Notes: generated from the letters alone by a model not told the origin. DNA of 64,000 nt from Candidatus Fusicatenibacter intestinigallinarum (GCA_019119555.1 DWWU01000009.1:53235-117234), one strand, 5' to 3'. Shown: positions 1 to 9,214, counted from the stretch's first letter. A program made the numbers and translations.

Positions 1-1727
1 GTGTACTGCTCCATCGCCCGGAGAACCGCATCGTTCCGGAACGTACCGCCCTGCACAACAATTTTGTCGCCCAGGTTATCCAGGTTGGAGATACGGATCA
101 CTTTCGTGAAAACATTTTCAATCACTGACCGGCAGAGTCCCGCCATAATGTCCTCCGGCGTCTTCCCGTTTCTCTGCTCTGTGATCACACTGCTGTTCAT
201 AAACACCGTACACCGGCTTCCGAGAACCGCCGGGCTCTCCGAGTCAAACGCTGCCTTCGCAATCTCTCTGGCCGGAATCTTCAGGGAAGCGGCAAAGTTT
301 TCCAGAAACGAACCACAGCCGGAAGAGCAGGCCTCGTTGACCACGATATTGGTAATGACGCCCTGATCCACCCAGATCGCCTTCATGTCCTGACCGCCGA
401 TGTCAAGGATAAAGCTGACGTCCTTCACATATTTCGCCGCAGCGCGGGTATGCGCCACAGTCTCCACCACATGGCATTCTGTGTCAAACGCATTGGCAAA
501 CAGAAGCTCTCCATATCCCGTCGTTCCCGCCGCGAGAATGTTCAGCCGTGCCCCGGCTTCCTCGTACCTCTTTTTCACTTCCAGCAGAGCTTTTTTCGCC
601 ACAATCAGCGGATTTCCCTCGTTGGAAGCATAAAAAGAATACAGGAGTTCTTCCTCCTCGTTCATCAGCACAAATTTCGTCGTCGTACTTCCTGAGTCGA
701 TGCCCAGATAAGCATTCACCGTCTGTCCGCTCTCAGGTTTCTTCCAGTCGTAGGACGGCGCGGGATGGCGGCGCTCAAACGCTTCCCTCTCTTCCTTCAA
801 GTCAAAAAAGCGTTTTTCTCCCGAAGAACCATGCTCCTCACTCTTTCTGCAGGAAGCATAGTCAACCTCTTCGGTCTTTTTCAGCAGCGTCTCCGCCGGA
901 TACGCGTTCCGCTGATCCCGGTAGATTCCTTCCAGAGAAAGCGCCGCGCCGTATGCGATCATAAGCTCCGGATGCTCCGGAAGAATCACATCCTCTCTGG
1001 TCAGTCCCAGACGCTCGCAGAACACGCGGACCAGCGTCTTATGAAAGGTCAGAGGGCCGCCCTCAAAGATCACTGGTTTCTTTATCTCCAGTCCCTGGGC
1101 AAGCCCTCCTATGGTCTGTTTTGCGATGGCATGGAACGAAGAAAGCGCGATATCCTCCTTCGCCGCACCCTGGTTCAGCAGCGGCTGAATGTCTGTCTTC
1201 GCATACACGCCGCAGCGGCCGGAAATATCATAGACACAGGTTCCCGCTGCCGCCAGCTGATCAAACTCCTCCACCGGAGTTCTCAGAACAGAAGCGATTT
1301 CATCGATAAACGCGCCGGTTCCTCCGGCACAGCTTCCGTTCATTCTCATATCGGCAGCCTGCAGCTGTCCCGTCTTCTCGTCCTGGCGGAAAAATACAAT
1401 CTTCGCATCCTGTCCGCCGAGCTCAATGGCCGTGCCCGCGCTCTGGTACAGTCTGCAGATCGCAACAGAATTTGCGACTACCTCCTGCACAAACGGAAGA
1501 CCTATACTCTCCGCCAGTATTTTCGCACCCGAACCCGTCAGGCAAACACGAAACCTTGCTTCCGGAAACCTCCGGACCAGCTCCTGAAACACAGCCCGGA
1601 CGCTCTCCGCCTGCTTCGCATTATGTCTTCGGTAATCCGAGTAAACCAATTCACCGTTTCCAGGCACCGCGACAGCCACCTTCGTAGTGGTAGAGCCGAT
1701 ATCGATGCCCGCCAACAATTCAGTCAT
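1..1727 (-). CDS. Acyl-CoA dehydratase activase, tandem ASKHA (BadF/BadG/HgdC) domains, partial
   Basis: The frame is open from an ATG at 1727 to the window edge, about 575 codons, so the C-terminus is missing. Two ASKHA ATPase domains are visible. The first has a GIDIGSTTTK phosphate loop near residue 7; the second has GIDSGSTTTK near residue 342. In the first domain, Cys near residue 132 (SCAGGTGAFID) and near residue 170 (GRCGVYAKTD) match the cysteines that hold the subunit-bridging [4Fe-4S] cluster of 2-hydroxyacyl-CoA dehydratase activators. Family knowledge: such proteins drive ATP-dependent electron transfer to dehydratases. Large fused members of roughly 1400 residues carry dehydratase-like domains further downstream, which cannot be seen here. 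The start follows an AAGGGCAG Shine-Dalgarno site. The physiological substrate is unknown. Confidence 0.85.
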   Translation of the reverse strand, partial: MTELLAGIDIGSTTTKVAVAVPGNGELVYSDYRRHNAKQAESVRAVFQELVRRFPEARFRVCLTGSGAKILAESIGLPFVQEVVANSVAICRLYQSAGTAIELGGQDAKIVFFRQDEKTGQLQAADMRMNGSCAGGTGAFIDEIASVLRTPVEEFDQLAAAGTCVYDISGRCGVYAKTDIQPLLNQGAAKEDIALSSFHAIAKQTIGGLAQGLEIKKPVIFEGGPLTFHKTLVRVFCERLGLTREDVILPEHPELMIAYGAALSLEGIYRDQRNAYPAETLLKKTEEVDYASCRKSEEHGSSGEKRFFDLKEEREAFERRHPAPSYDWKKPESGQTVNAYLGIDSGSTTTKFVLMNEEEELLYSFYASNEGNPLIVAKKALLEVKKRYEEAGARLNILAAGTTGYGELLFANAFDTECHVVETVAHTRAAAKYVKDVSFILDIGGQDMKAIWVDQGVITNIVVNEACSSGCGSFLENFAASLKIPAREIAKAAFDSESPAVLGSRCTVFMNSSVITEQRNGKTPEDIMAGLCRSVIENVFTKVIRISNLDNLGDKIVVQGGTFRNDAVLRAMEQY

Positions 1728-1815
1728 TTTCTGCCCTTGATTCCATCTCATACTGCCTAAACGTTTCCTTTCTTATTTAAATACGTTTTCCTTCTACACC
1801 CCATTTGCTATGCAG

Positions 1816-1847
1816 TATAACTCTCCTTCCCCCGGGCAAGTCAATAG
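1816..1847 (-). promoter_or_regulatory. Possible MerR-type promoter with a long spacer for the activase gene
   Basis: On the minus strand TTGACT (about 1838-1843) is followed, after a 19-base GC-rich spacer, by TATACT (about 1813-1818). A 19-bp spacer is typical of promoters that MerR-family activators twist into register. The dyad in the spacer is weak and no merR gene is nearby, so this is tentative. Confidence 0.35.
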
Positions 1848-1925
1848 TTTTTTAAAATTTTTTGTATTTTTTTGTAATTTTTTATAACATCACTGCCCCA
1901 CCCATCCTGCCGCCCCTCAATTCCA

Positions 1926-1966
1926 GAGAGCCGCCGGAGGCATGCCACATGCCTCCGGCGGCTCTC
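1926..1966. repeat. Perfect 19-bp inverted repeat downstream of the ABC operon
   Basis: Arms 1926-1944 and 1948-1966 are perfectly complementary, with a 3-base loop. The hairpin lies just downstream of the ABC transporter stop codon and could end that transcript, but no U-tract follows it on either strand. Termination is therefore an inference from its position. Confidence 0.55.
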
Positions 1967-1979
1967 GTCCGCACTTACA

Positions 1980-3836
1980 TTATTGAAACTGTGAATAATA
2001 AAGTTTGGCATAAAGTCCGCCCTGTCCCAGCAGCGTATCATGCGTACCCTGCTCGACAATATCTCCGTTCTGCACCACAAGAATGTGATCCGCATTCTGG
2101 ATCGTGGACAGTCTGTGGGCGATGACAAAGCAGGTCTTTCCCTTCATCAGTTCCCGCATGGCCAGCTGGATCTTCTCTTCCGTCTGCGTGTCTACATTGG
2201 ACGTCGCCTCGTCCAGGATCAGCATCTTGGAATCCAGCAGCATGGCCCTGGCGATGGTCAGCATCTGCTTCTGCCCTTTGGAAAGCCCGGAGCCATCGCC
2301 GGTCAGAACCGTCTGATATCCTTCGGGCATCTGCATGATGGCTTCATGGATATGCGCCGCCTTGCAGGCCCGCACCACATCGTCCATCGTCGCGTCTTCT
2401 TTTCCATAAGAAATGTTCTCATAGATGGTTCCGGTAAACAGCCAGGTATCCTGCAGCACCATCGTATATGCCCGACGCAGACTGCTTCTTGTCAGGCCGG
2501 AAATCTCTTTTCCGTCCACGGTAATCGATCCGGACTGAGGATCGTAAAAGCGCATCAGCAGGTTGATCAGAGTGGTCTTTCCGGCTCCGGTGGGGCCGAC
2601 GATCGCCGTCAGACTTCCCGGCTCCGCATGGAAGCTCAGATCATGGAGAATCGTCTGTCCCGGCAGATAACCGAAGCAGATATGATCCATCCGCACGTCG
2701 CCTCTGACGTCGGTCAGTTCCTTCGCATCCGGCGCATCCGCAGGCTCCGGAGCTTCATCGATCAGCCGGAAAACCCTCTCCGCCGCAGCCGTCGCAGACT
2801 GGAGTTCGCTTAGGATATTCGCCGCTTCGTTGATCGGCCCGGAAAATTTGCGCGAGTACAGCACAAAGGAGGACAGATCTCCGATAGAAATGCTGTGGAA
2901 CAGGTAAAGCGCAGCCCCCAGCACACTGATCAGAGACAGGGACAGGTTATTGATAAAATTGACGGAAGGTCCGGTCATACTTCCATAGTAATCCGCATTA
3001 TAATATGCATCCACCGCTTCCGTGTTTTTCTGATCAAACCGGGAGATCATCGTTTCCTCCTGGTGGTACGCCTTTATGGTCTTCTGACCGCTGATGATTT
3101 CCTCGGAATAGCCGTTCAGCTCGCCCAGCTTTGCGGAACGTTTGCGGAACAGAGGCCGCACTTTCCGGGTCATATACCGGGTCAGAAAGATTGACGCCGG
3201 GATTGTGATCACAAACACAGACACCAGCGCAGGCGCAATCATCAGCATCATGACCAGAGAACCGATGACTGTGATCACACTGGTACAGATCTGCAGAAGA
3301 TCGTTGGACAGGGACGCGTTGACCGTATCGATATCGTAGGAAATACGGCTGATGATATCTCCGGTCTGTGTGCGGTCAAAATATCCCACAGGGAGGCTCA
3401 TCAGCGTGTCGAAGACGTCCTTCCGCATCTGGTAGATCACCTTCTGGCTGAACCGTATCGTAATACGGGTCAGAATATACATCAGCAGAGAGGACAGCGC
3501 ATAAAATCCGATCATCAGCGCCGCATAGAAGAAGACCAGCTCAAATTCCACATCGTTGGGACCGTGAATCGCGTCGATCGCATAGCCGGAAAGCATCGGA
3601 CCGACCAGCCCCAGCAGGTTACTGACGATAGTGAGGATCAGCGCCAGCAGGAGCAGCCATTTGTACTGATACAGATAACCCCACAGACGGACCAGTACAT
3701 AACGCCGGTCTCTGGGTTTCTCTTTCAAATACTTCTCATCCTCCTCGGAAACCGCTCCTTTTCCGAAGAAGGAAAAGGAATTTTCCCCGGAAGCTTTCTT
3801 CTTTTCCGTCTTCTTTTTTCCGTCAGACGGCTTCAT
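1980..3836 (-). CDS. ABC exporter ATP-binding/permease subunit, consensus half
   Basis: A 618-residue half-transporter. A Lys-rich cytoplasmic tail of about 35 residues precedes six predicted membrane segments (about 60-345) and an ATPase domain with Walker A GPTGAGKTT near 412, signature LSKGQKQM near 517 and Walker B MLILDEATSNVD with the catalytic Glu intact. The ATG at 3836 was preferred over an upstream in-frame start because a GGGAGGTGAC site lies seven bases before it. The start overlaps the stop of the upstream ABC gene by 14 bases, so the two are surely co-translated. With its partner it should form a heterodimeric multidrug or peptide exporter of the BmrCD/LmrCD type. The substrate cannot be told from sequence. 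Confidence 0.93.
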   Translation of the reverse strand: MKPSDGKKKTEKKKASGENSFSFFGKGAVSEEDEKYLKEKPRDRRYVLVRLWGYLYQYKWLLLLALILTIVSNLLGLVGPMLSGYAIDAIHGPNDVEFELVFFYAALMIGFYALSSLLMYILTRITIRFSQKVIYQMRKDVFDTLMSLPVGYFDRTQTGDIISRISYDIDTVNASLSNDLLQICTSVITVIGSLVMMLMIAPALVSVFVITIPASIFLTRYMTRKVRPLFRKRSAKLGELNGYSEEIISGQKTIKAYHQEETMISRFDQKNTEAVDAYYNADYYGSMTGPSVNFINNLSLSLISVLGAALYLFHSISIGDLSSFVLYSRKFSGPINEAANILSELQSATAAAERVFRLIDEAPEPADAPDAKELTDVRGDVRMDHICFGYLPGQTILHDLSFHAEPGSLTAIVGPTGAGKTTLINLLMRFYDPQSGSITVDGKEISGLTRSSLRRAYTMVLQDTWLFTGTIYENISYGKEDATMDDVVRACKAAHIHEAIMQMPEGYQTVLTGDGSGLSKGQKQMLTIARAMLLDSKMLILDEATSNVDTQTEEKIQLAMRELMKGKTCFVIAHRLSTIQNADHILVVQNGDIVEQGTHDTLLGQGGLYAKLYYSQFQ

Positions 3837-5547
3837 AGGCGTCACCTCCCATCTGTGAAATGCTGATCTGCCGGTACGGTTCACAGGTGGCCATCAGTTC
3901 CTCATGAGTGCCGTATCCAATCTCTTTGCCGTTTTCCAGCATCAGAATGTGATCCGCATGGCGGATCGAACTTGCACGCTGCGCGACGATAATCGTTGTG
4001 GTTCTGCTGAAATTCTCACTCAGAGCCTGACGCAGCCGTGCGTCGGTCTGATAATCCAGCGCACTGGACGAATCGTCGAGAATCAGGATCTCCGGGTGCG
4101 CGGCCAGCGCTCTGGAAATCAGGACACGCTGTTTCTGGCCTCCGCTCAGGTTGGAACCGCGGATTGCCAGGCGGTAGCCGAGCCCGTCTTCCAGCTCTTC
4201 GATAAACGGCCGGGCCTGTGCGCACTCGATCGCCTTCCCGATCTCCTCCGGAGGGATCTCACGGCCGAACCGGATATTCTCCTCCACGGTGTCTGCAAAC
4301 AGCACATCGTTCTGAAATACGATGCCAAATTTTTCATGCAGTTCGCCGGCCGGAATTCCCCTTACGTCGTCTCCGTCGATCCGGATCGTCCCCTCGTCCG
4401 CGTCATAGAAACGGATCAGCAGATTGATGATCGTACTCTTTCCACAGCCGGTCGCCCCGATGATTCCGAGAGTCTCTCCCTTTTTCAGAGCAAAAGAGAT
4501 ATCAGAAATCACATTGGTGCGTCCGGAATGGTATGCAAAGGACACGTGGTCAAACTGAATATGGTACTCCGAATCCTCATGATCCCTGGCGTCGATCTGC
4601 AGATCCTCCGGCGCATCCAGCACTTCGCTGATACGTTTTGCGGAAGCGGAGCCTTTGGAAAACAGCATAAACATACGATTGATCGAGAGCATCGCATTGA
4701 GGATAATCGTAAAGTAAGTCAGGAAGGCAAGAATCGTTCCGGTCTGGGTCTGTCCTCCCGCAACCCGAAAAGCGCCGGCCACAACCACCAGAGTCAGTCC
4801 CGTGTTCAGGAACAGATTCATCAGCGGGTTGCTGGCAGCCATCGTCACGTTCGCCTTCGTCTCCTTATCGACGATATTCTGGTTTGCGGCTTTGAACCGC
4901 TCTTTTTCATATTCCGTTTTGGAGAGGGCCTTGATCACCCGGATTCCGGAAGCATTTTCACGGACAACGCGGGTCATCCGGTCCACCGCCTGCTGCAGCT
5001 GGGTATAGAGAGGAATGCCCCTTCTCGAAATATAGAACACCGTCACCGCGACAAACGGAAGCACTGCAAGAAGCACCAGCGTCAGAACCGGCTCCATAAA
5101 CATGGTCATTGTAATTCCGCCCAACAGCAGAATCGGCGCACGGATTCCCAGCCTCTGCATCATTCCGATCATCTGATGGATGTTATAGGTGTCCGAGGTC
5201 AGACGGGATTCCAGAGAGGCAATCGTAAAGGAATCTGTCTGGCGGCAGGACAGGTAGGAGATCCGCCGGAACAGATCGTGACGCAGGCTCTGCGTCGTGT
5301 CCCTCGCAACTCTGGACGCCATCCGATTGGCAATGACGTTGCCTGCCCACGCGATCACAGAGCAGACCAGCATCAGAAACCCGTAAAACAGAATCTCCGC
5401 CATATTTTCCTTTGGAACGATCACATCGATCAGGAAAGAAAGAATCCAAGGGAGAAACAGGTCCATGATTGTTCCGATAAATTTGATCGTGACACCGAGA
5501 ACCATTTTCGGGACATGCGGGCGCAGATAAAAAAATACTTTTTTCAA
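3823..5547 (-). CDS. ABC exporter ATP-binding/permease subunit, degenerate-site half
   Basis: A 574-residue half-transporter starting at a TTG at 5547, seven bases after an AGGGGTGG ribosome site. The longer ATG frame to 5586 has no such site and would run into the operator. Membrane domain about 10-300; Walker A GATGCGKST near 363; signature LSGGQKQR. The Walker B segment reads LILDDSSSALD, so the catalytic Glu is replaced by Asp. In heterodimeric exporters this usually marks the subunit with the weakly hydrolysing ATP site, and the partner gene downstream keeps the Glu. First gene of a two-gene operon. Confidence 0.92.
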   Translation of the reverse strand: MKKVFFYLRPHVPKMVLGVTIKFIGTIMDLFLPWILSFLIDVIVPKENMAEILFYGFLMLVCSVIAWAGNVIANRMASRVARDTTQSLRHDLFRRISYLSCRQTDSFTIASLESRLTSDTYNIHQMIGMMQRLGIRAPILLLGGITMTMFMEPVLTLVLLAVLPFVAVTVFYISRRGIPLYTQLQQAVDRMTRVVRENASGIRVIKALSKTEYEKERFKAANQNIVDKETKANVTMAASNPLMNLFLNTGLTLVVVAGAFRVAGGQTQTGTILAFLTYFTIILNAMLSINRMFMLFSKGSASAKRISEVLDAPEDLQIDARDHEDSEYHIQFDHVSFAYHSGRTNVISDISFALKKGETLGIIGATGCGKSTIINLLIRFYDADEGTIRIDGDDVRGIPAGELHEKFGIVFQNDVLFADTVEENIRFGREIPPEEIGKAIECAQARPFIEELEDGLGYRLAIRGSNLSGGQKQRVLISRALAAHPEILILDDSSSALDYQTDARLRQALSENFSRTTTIIVAQRASSIRHADHILMLENGKEIGYGTHEELMATCEPYRQISISQMGGDAYEAV

Positions 5548-5574
5548 TGAAAAACCACCCCTTTTGCGATAATA

Positions 5575-5601
5575 TTGCATCAGCAATTATTGCATGCGCA
5601 A
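5575..5601. promoter_or_regulatory. Tandem palindromic operator, two TTGCNNNNGCAA sites
   Basis: TTGCATCAGCAA (5575-5586) and TTGCATGCGCAA (5590-5601) are two copies of the dyad TTGC-N4-GCAA separated by TTA, with centres 15 bases apart. They begin just downstream of the -10 element of the ABC operon promoter, where a bound dimeric repressor would block transcription. MarR or TetR family proteins often control such exporters, but no regulator gene is adjacent. Confidence 0.6.
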
Positions 5602-5611
5602 CTATATAGAC

Positions 5612-5640
5612 AGCATACTATTGTCTGCAGAAAATGTCAA
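5612..5640 (-). promoter_or_regulatory. Sigma-A-type promoter of the ABC exporter operon
   Basis: On the minus strand TTGACA (5635-5640), a 17-base spacer and TATGCT (5612-5617). The predicted start lies at about 5605, immediately before the tandem operator. Confidence 0.75.
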
Positions 5641-5655
5641 TATTTTTAGAAGCAG

Positions 5656-5707
5656 AAAAAAGGCAGACGGAGGCAGGTCCGGTGAAAAGACCTGTCATAC
5701 GTCTGCC
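5656..5707 (-). terminator. Branched terminator after the permease gene
   Basis: GGCAGACG and CGTCTGCC arms enclose an inner hairpin (GACAGGTC with GACCTGCC) and are followed by a run of six T on the minus strand. It ends the permease transcript ahead of the ABC promoter. Confidence 0.75.
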
Positions 5708-5785
5708 ATATGTTTTACAGCCATAAGTATTCCGTCAGCCGGACGATTGCCACGCCCGGCCATTGAAGACCGCTCCCTGTTTCCT

Positions 5786-7054
5786 TTACATACCGTATAC
5801 CACCCAGATGTAGATATAGGCCGGAATGACTGCCGCCAGAGTGAACGGTATGCCGATCCGGAAGAAATCGCTGTTCTTTACTTCGTATCCGTTCTTTCTC
5901 AGGATTCCGATACCCGTGATATTTGCGGAAGCACCGATCGGCGTCATGTTTCCTCCCAGTGTCGCGCCGCTGAGAAGGCCGAAATAAAGTACTGTCGGAT
6001 CCACGCCCATCGCCGCGGCAATTCCCTGAACCACCGGAAGCATGGTCGCCACGTACGGAATGTTGTCGATGAATGCAGAGAACAGTACGCTCGCCCAGAC
6101 GATCAGCGTATAGATCAGAAATACGCTGTCTCCGCCGATATTCGCGAAGATTCCTGCCAGCGCGTCGATGACTCCCTGCTCCGTGATTCCTCCGATTACG
6201 ATGAACAGACCAAACAGCAGGAAAATGGTTCCGAAATCAATCTCCTTCAGCGGATTCACAATTCCATCGAGAGACTTCTTGCGGACAGAATTGTAGATAC
6301 CGCCGATCACAAACAAAGTCACACAGATCGTTCCGTTTGTGATATCCGGCGTATTCGGGATAAACGAAGCCACCACCAGAAGCGCAATCATTCCAACGAT
6401 CAGTACCGTAGGCACGTAATCCGTCACAACGGTTTTCTCCGTCTCAGGCAGCGTTCCTTTCTCGTTCCGGAACAGAAAATAGAGAATCACCAGAGACAGA
6501 ACGGCTCCGAGCTCCACCGCAAAGAAGATGCTGGGTTTTCCCTGGTAAACAAAGAAATCCAGGAAGTTCATTCCCGCATATCCGCCGAGAAGAATGGATG
6601 TGGTGTCCCCGACCAGCGTAGCCGCTCCCTGGAGATTCGAAGAAACCGCAATCGCAATAATCATCGAAACCGGAGACATTTTGGCCCGCTTCGCAACCGC
6701 AAGCGCCACAGGAGCAACCATCAGCACCGTGGCCACATTATCCACCAGAGCCGAAATCACTCCCGCAAACAGGGACAGGGCAATCGTCGCCCAACAGGCA
6801 TTCGGCACCTTCGCAATGATAATGTCCGCAAGCAGGGCCGGCATCTTTGATTCGATAAACAGAGATACAATTCCCATGGTTCCGGCAATCATCAGCAGTA
6901 CATTAAAATCAACGCTTCCCAGCACCTGATCCAGAGGCAGCATACCCGAAATGATAAAGCACAGAGCAGAAACCAGGGCAACATAGGTCCTGTATTTCGG
7001 GAGCGCCAGCATCAGCACATAGGTCGCTGCAAACAGAAGAATCGCATAAATCAT
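5786..7054 (-). CDS. SLC13/ArsB-NhaD superfamily permease
   Basis: A 422-residue, very hydrophobic protein with about 11 membrane segments and the two-fold repeat of the ion transporter superfamily. Asn-rich re-entrant motifs are SALVDNVATVLMVAPVAL near residue 105 and SAFIDNIPYVATMLPV near residue 335, each followed by a Gly-rich loop (NLQGAATLVGDTTS; GATLGGNMTPIGASAN). The family exports arsenite or exchanges cations or dicarboxylates; substrate unknown. The ATG at 7054 follows GGGAGGAAAAAAG. Monocistronic, with its own promoter and terminator. Confidence 0.88.
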   Translation of the reverse strand: MIYAILLFAATYVLMLALPKYRTYVALVSALCFIISGMLPLDQVLGSVDFNVLLMIAGTMGIVSLFIESKMPALLADIIIAKVPNACWATIALSLFAGVISALVDNVATVLMVAPVALAVAKRAKMSPVSMIIAIAVSSNLQGAATLVGDTTSILLGGYAGMNFLDFFVYQGKPSIFFAVELGAVLSLVILYFLFRNEKGTLPETEKTVVTDYVPTVLIVGMIALLVVASFIPNTPDITNGTICVTLFVIGGIYNSVRKKSLDGIVNPLKEIDFGTIFLLFGLFIVIGGITEQGVIDALAGIFANIGGDSVFLIYTLIVWASVLFSAFIDNIPYVATMLPVVQGIAAAMGVDPTVLYFGLLSGATLGGNMTPIGASANITGIGILRKNGYEVKNSDFFRIGIPFTLAAVIPAYIYIWVVYGM

Positions 7055-7090
7055 CTTTTTTCCTCCCTTCGGAAAATTTAATATAAAATG

Positions 7091-7119
7091 ATTATACAAA
7101 ATTAACATACTTTTATCAA
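7091..7119 (-). promoter_or_regulatory. Promoter of the permease gene
   Basis: Minus-strand TTGATA (7114-7119), 17-base spacer, TATAAT (7091-7096). Confidence 0.75.
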
Positions 7120-7191
7120 ATAAGGTTTTTTCGATTACGCAAAAGAAATCGATTTTTCTGGTATATTGCAGCATTTCTGTACATCTTACAT

Positions 7192-7255
7192 AAAAATCGC
7201 AGGTTTCCGGTCCGGCCGTCCGGCGCCCCGGAAAGCTCCGCCGGAAGATCCTGCG
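7192..7255 (-). terminator. Terminator after queA
   Basis: CGCAGG (7250-7255 as read on the minus strand) pairs with CCTGCG (7198-7203) around a GC-rich interior, followed by ATTTTTAT. It lies a few bases after the queA stop codon. Confidence 0.55.
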
Positions 7256-7258
7256 GAA

Positions 7259-8284
7259 CTATTCAATCATCATTGCGTCGCCGAATGAGAAAAATCTGTA
7301 TTTTTCCCGGACCGCCTCCTCATAGGCGGCCATAATATGTTCTTTTCCCGCCAGCGCCGACACAAGCATCAGCAGCGTGGATTCCGGCAGGTGAAAATTC
7401 GTAATCAGCCCGTCGATCATCCGGAACTGATAACCCGGATAGATGAAAATCTCCGTCCATCCGCTTCCCGCTCTCAGAACGCCGTCTTCGCCGGTGGCCG
7501 CCTCCAGGGTTCTGCAGCTGGTGGTTCCCACGGAAATCACCCGGTGTCCGGAGGCTTTGGTGTCGTTGATCAGCTTCGCCTGATCCTCTTCCACCACATA
7601 AAACTCCGAGTGCATATGATGCTGGGTCACATCCTCCACCTTCACCGGACGGAAGGTTCCAAGTCCTACATGAAGCGTGACATGGGCAATTTTCACTCCC
7701 ATCTCCTCCACCTGCGCAAGCAGCTCTTTTGTAAAATGCAGACCCGCCGTCGGCGCCGCGGCGGAACCCTCATGCTTCGCATAGACCGTCTGATAGCGAT
7801 CTTTGTCCTTCAGCTTGTGGGTGATATACGGGGGAAGCGGCATCTCTCCCAGACGGTCCAGGATCTCCTCGAAGATCCCCTCATAGTCAAACCGGATCAG
7901 ACGGTTTCCTTCGTCCACCACGTCGATCACTTCTCCCGTGAGAATCCCGTCCCCGAAAGAAATCACCGTGCCCGGTCTGCATTTTTTCCCCGGCTTTACC
8001 AGCGTTTCCCAGACATCCTTCTCTTTTCTCTTCAGAAGCAGAATCTCAATCGCTGCGTCCGTCCCCACTTTATGGCCGTACAGCCGTGCGGGAATTACCT
8101 TTGTGTCATTGATGACAAGACAGTCTCCGGGCTTCAGATACTCCAGAACATCCCGGAAATGTCTGTGCTGCACTTCGCCGGTCACCTTGTCCAGATGCAT
8201 CAGCCGGGAGGCGCTCCTGTCTTCCAGCGGGTCCTGGGCAATCAGTTCCTGCGGAAGGTCATAATAAAAATCACTCGTCTTCAT
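7259..8284 (-). CDS. queA: tRNA preQ1(34) S-adenosylmethionine ribosyltransferase-isomerase QueA
   Basis: A 341-residue protein with the QueA fold throughout: N-terminal [18 protein letters not shown], the internal [15 protein letters not shown] segment and the C-terminal [19 protein letters not shown] block. It transfers the ribosyl part of SAM to preQ1 at the wobble position of tRNA-Asp, -Asn, -His and -Tyr to make epoxyqueuosine. The ATG at 8284 follows AGGAGA; an upstream in-frame start lacks a site. It lies 11 bases behind a histidine phosphatase gene and shares its T-box-like leader. Confidence 0.95.
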   Translation of the reverse strand: MKTSDFYYDLPQELIAQDPLEDRSASRLMHLDKVTGEVQHRHFRDVLEYLKPGDCLVINDTKVIPARLYGHKVGTDAAIEILLLKRKEKDVWETLVKPGKKCRPGTVISFGDGILTGEVIDVVDEGNRLIRFDYEGIFEEILDRLGEMPLPPYITHKLKDKDRYQTVYAKHEGSAAAPTAGLHFTKELLAQVEEMGVKIAHVTLHVGLGTFRPVKVEDVTQHHMHSEFYVVEEDQAKLINDTKASGHRVISVGTTSCRTLEAATGEDGVLRAGSGWTEIFIYPGYQFRMIDGLITNFHLPESTLLMLVSALAGKEHIMAAYEEAVREKYRFFSFGDAMMIE

Positions 8285-8295
8285 ATGTTCTCCTG

Positions 8296-8943
8296 TCACT
8301 TATCTGCGCCGTAAAAATTGACGCAGTCCTCCTTCCCGTAATATACCTTGTCTTCCTCCAGAAGCCTGCTCTTTCCGTCCCGGACCTCCACAATATTCAC
8401 CGCACAGTTCAACGGCACGCTGCCATGCCAGAAATCACTGGTGTCCGTATACACATTCCGGAGCAGCGCCCGTGTGGCGCAGCCATGGGAGGCAATCAGG
8501 ATCGTCTTGTCCTGATATTCTTCCTGATGAATCAGCTCCTGATAAAATTCCTTCGTTCTCTCACAGAGCTGCTGAATCGTCTCGCCGTCCTCCGCCGGCT
8601 GAAAGTTCAGCGGATCTGTGTAAAAATAATCAAAATGTTCCGATGGGATCTGGTAATTCTCTTTCCTGCATCCCAGCCCTTCCCAGGAGCCAAAGGACAG
8701 CTCCTGAATCCTCTCATCCTCATACAGCGGAACGTTCCGGTCCCCGAGGATAATCTGGGCCGTCACCTTCGCCCTGCTCAGCGGGCTTGTGATCCCGAGA
8801 GCGAAGGGAACCTCCTTCAGAGCCTCCGCAGTGACTTTTGCCAGACGGATGCCCTTTTCATCGAGCTGTGTGTCTGACTGTCCCTGCAGACGGCCCTCAA
8901 CATTCCACTGCGTTTCTCCATGACGGATGATATATAATATCAT
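8296..8943 (-). CDS. Histidine phosphatase superfamily protein (phosphoglycerate mutase-like)
   Basis: 215 residues with the phosphohistidine motif RHGETQW at 7-13, [12 protein letters not shown] near 52 and a second catalytic His in [13 protein letters not shown] near 150, a complete branch-1 histidine phosphatase. The substrate (sugar phosphate, cobalamin-pathway phosphate or other) cannot be told from sequence. The ATG at 8943 follows AGGAGGTTAAG. First gene behind the leader at 9031-9179 and co-transcribed with queA, although a metabolic link to queuosine is not evident. Confidence 0.85.
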   Translation of the reverse strand: MILYIIRHGETQWNVEGRLQGQSDTQLDEKGIRLAKVTAEALKEVPFALGITSPLSRAKVTAQIILGDRNVPLYEDERIQELSFGSWEGLGCRKENYQIPSEHFDYFYTDPLNFQPAEDGETIQQLCERTKEFYQELIHQEEYQDKTILIASHGCATRALLRNVYTDTSDFWHGSVPLNCAVNIVEVRDGKSRLLEEDKVYYGKEDCVNFYGADK

Positions 8944-9030
8944 CTTAACCTCCTTCTGACGCCTTCTGCGTCACGCCAGTCAAATATCCATACGTTTCGC
9001 CGGCCGGTCCGAAAGACTTTCCGGCAGGGC

Positions 9031-9179
9031 AAAAAAAAGCCTCATCCACAAAGGGACGAGACAATTGTTCGCGGCGCCACACTGATTCCCGGAAGATTCC
9101 GGGCACTTATACCGCACGGCAACGGGTACAAACCGTTTATCCCCTGCTGACACCTTCCATGCAGATAAACAATATAACA
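9031..9179 (-). promoter_or_regulatory. Compact T-box-like leader of the phosphatase-queA operon
   Basis: On the minus strand AGTGTGGCGCCGCG (9070-9083) matches the T-box consensus AGGGTGGNACCGCG at 12 of 14 positions. It is followed by the hairpin CTCGTCC-CTTTGT-GGATGAG (9041-9060) and eight T, the usual T-box terminator. Upstream, GTTTATC pairs with GATAAAC around a small hairpin, but there is no room for a full Stem I. Transcript from the predicted start to the U-run is only about 150 bases. The tRNA specificity is unclear. Confidence 0.65.
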
Positions 9180-9185
9180 TTCTTC

Positions 9186-9214
9186 ATTCTATATAGACTG
9201 CGGAAAAATGTCAA
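9186..9214 (-). promoter_or_regulatory. Promoter of the phosphatase-queA operon
   Basis: Minus-strand TTGACA (9209-9214), 17-base spacer, TAGAAT (9186-9191), directly upstream of the T-box-like leader. Confidence 0.75.

Noticed and set aside
8980..9180. A 66-codon minus-strand ORF
   Set aside because: It coincides with the T-box-like leader and terminator, and has no ribosome site.
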